Positions 47,083 to 48,713 of a DNA stretch of 48,713 bases are shown here, piece by piece. Position numbers and translations under genes: made by a program. Numbering within the stretch: position 1 is the first letter of the stretch; the number at the start of each line of letters is the position of its first letter. The notes below the pieces were generated by a model. That model made no database searches and was not told the origin of the DNA. It saw nothing but the letters and a program-made list of their open reading frames with translations. This DNA comes from Antrodiella citrinella (taxonomy: Eukaryota; Basidiomycota; Agaricomycetes; Polyporales; Steccherinaceae), in contig SGPM01000211.1 in assembly GCA_004802725.1 (NCBI GenBank), positions 1 through 48,713 on the forward strand, in the 5' to 3' direction.

Positions 47083-48426
47083 TCAGTCAACATCGACGGG
47101 GTTCCAGCTGATGGCTCCGTCTTTGCCTTGATCAGACTCGTTTAGTCTCTTCATGTCTTCATCGTCCAGGGAGAAGTCATAAAGATCGGCGTTGCTGTGA
47201 ATACGAGTTTGCTGAGCAGACTTGGGCAATGGCACAAAGCTAGTCTCCGGTAGTAAGCACATCTTGCGCCGAAGCTGGAAAAATAACATGATACGTACCC
47301 CCTCTGCAGAGACCATCGGAGGGCGATTTGTGCGGGCTCCTTGTTGTGCTACATAGAACGACGTCAGAAAGTGAAACAAAGGAGAAGGAATCAGGCACCA
47401 ACCTTATTTGCTATCTCCACAAGGACTGGCTGGTCCAATTTGCCTCTGATGACGGGGCAGTAAGCTTGAATGACGATGCGATGTCTGTTGCAGTAATCCA
47501 CGATTTCTTTCTGCTGGCAGAACGGATGCAGCTGTGGGATGAACGCGTATTTAACAGTGGTTCACAAATCAGAGCGGTGGGAAAGGAAAGGCGTACTTCG
47601 ATCTGATCGACGGAGGGAGTCTCCATGCCTGCATGCCGAATTTCTTCGAGATGCTTCACATTGCTAGACGAGCGGATAAATCTCAATGCGATGAGAAGAA
47701 GCGTAAGTCATAAGATCACAAACTAGTTCGATACGCCGACAGTCCTGATCTTCCCGGCCTTTCGCGCCTCCTGGAGAGCCTTGTACGTCGCCAACCGAAG
47801 ATCCTTGCCGGAGTGCGCGTTGTGGATCAGGAATAGATCGATGTACTCTGCAAATCCACGCCACAATGCAGGTTCGTATACTAGGTTAGGCAGCAGAGCA
47901 CAAATGCACTGACCTGTTCCAAAATTTGCTAGGGACTCATCTACGCCCTTCAGAGTACTTTCATATCCGTGTGTATTGGAGATACACTTTGTTGCTAAAG
48001 AAGAACGATGTTATTCAGTCAGGTGGTCGGGTCATGCACTAGCGGCTACTACTGACTGATGAAGACTTCCTCGCGGGACAGGCCGCTCTTCTTCAGCGCT
48101 GCTCCGACTTGTGCTTCGTTTCTGTAGGCTTGAGCCGAGTCGACATGCCTATAGCGCAAGTTAGATGATCAATGTAGATTCAAAAGAGATGCCCGCCGAT
48201 GAAGACGAACCTGTACCCCGCATTGAATGCCTCAAGAACAGACTCCTCGGCGTTATAGTTCTGGTAGACCCCGAAGCCCAGGCGGGGCATGGCATACCCT
48301 GTCATTCAATAACGGGTTGTTTTATTGTTGATCGATTTGAAGGTAAGTAGTCGATAAATGTTGCTTACCAGATGAAAGCGGGACCTTGGAAGACAAAGTG
48401 AGCTCAACTAGAACTTTCGGTGCCAT
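47083..48426 (-). CDS. Aldo/keto reductase
   Basis: NADPH-dependent carbonyl reductase of the AKR superfamily; substrate not readable. Nine exons (48369-48426, 48211-48298, 48057-48148, 47914-47994, 47724-47847, 47597-47663, 47403-47531, 47299-47348, 47083-47239) give 281 aa, the typical size of AKR5-like fungal/bacterial enzymes. Landmarks are AMPRLGFGVYQ, then HVDSAQAYRNEAQVGAAL carrying catalytic Asp and Tyr, the FITTKCISN strand with catalytic Lys, LFLIHNAHSG with catalytic His, IRTVGVSNYNVKHLEEI, VDQIELHPFCQQKEI, and FVPLPKSAQQTRIHSNADLY for NADPH binding. The final DFSLDDEDMKRLNESDQGKD helix is usual. All four catalytic residues are present. The gene appears intact and is transcribed toward the amino-acid permease. 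Confidence 0.92.
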
Positions 48427-48713
48427 GGTGGTATCGATGTGGATATCGTACTCTAGAAGGTCAAGATGACAAAATGATGAGGGACGAAGAGAGCCTAGTG
48501 ACACGCCGGCGACTGAGTGATTCTACCGTCGGTAGAAATGCAAGTAAGATACGAAGTAGTATTTAATATATTAACGCTCATACAAACCGTGGTAAAATTT
48601 GATATATTGACAACTTGTAAGATGTATAGCAAAATTTTAAATGCTATCGCACATTTTATTGTTTGGTAAAACTTCAACTACTAACGGTGGTAGTATGTTC
48701 GTTAAATCTTCAT
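48427..48713. other. AT-rich terminal stretch
   Basis: The last 180 bases are markedly AT-rich compared with the rest, with TTTAATATATTAA-type words. No coding sequence is supported. This is presumably promoter or intergenic DNA of the aldo/keto reductase. Confidence 0.35.

Overview
The window looks like nuclear DNA of a basidiomycete fungus, most likely an agaricomycete. Genes are split by many short GT-AG introns (mostly 50-65 nt), and several products belong to families I know mainly from Agaricomycetes: DUF6533 and DUF6534 seven-helix membrane proteins, HGN/HGD-loop TKL-like kinases, C-terminal MYND fingers and TAP-type alpha/beta hydrolases. All gene models were spliced by eye from GT-AG signals and reading-frame continuity. 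Where exon lengths are given, they sum to a whole number of codons.

Layout: 355-3260 (+) PPR protein with one defective exon junction; 4230-5899 (+) DUF6534 membrane protein; 6387-9368 (-) ER-lumenal Hsp70 of the Lhs1/GRP170 class ending in HDEL; 11000-12046 (+) Ypd1-type HPt phosphotransfer protein; 13131-13995 (-) single-pass membrane protein; 14972-17417 (-) membrane-anchored alpha/beta hydrolase. From about 17990 to 23650 there is a tandem array: two related kinase-like genes on the minus strand (18411-20517 and 21150-23183) and three copies of a flanking block spaced about 2.65 kb apart. Scattered N bases occur in and next to this array. Then 23793-24254 (-) holds the end of a degenerate MYND-finger gene, 25218-26540 (+) nicotinamide riboside kinase, 27119-29203 (+) soluble fumarate reductase fused to cytochrome b5, 30592-32055 (+) DUF6533 membrane protein, 33027-34784 (+) an intact MCT-type MFS transporter, and 35293-37102 (+) its broken tandem copy. 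The right end carries 37286-38399 (+) an XRCC4-superfamily protein resembling PAXX, 38523-43357 (-) the GATOR2/SEACAT subunit Rtc1/WDR24, 44273-46563 (+) an amino-acid permease and 47083-48426 (-) an aldo/keto reductase.

The window is not one pathway. It is housekeeping genes (organelle RNA, ER folding, phosphorelay, NAD salvage, redox, TORC1 nutrient sensing, amino-acid uptake) separated by fast-evolving fungal families that show tandem duplication and decay. Rtc1 and the amino-acid permease are divergently transcribed neighbours with related nutrient roles, though the proximity may be chance.

The items most worth following up are the candidate fungal PAXX end-joining factor with a Ku-binding-like tail, the tandem array of predicted pseudokinases, the duplicated transporter caught during pseudogenization, and a cluster of ACGT cores upstream of the ER chaperone. 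I saw no CRISPR array, insertion sequence, rRNA or convincing tRNA.
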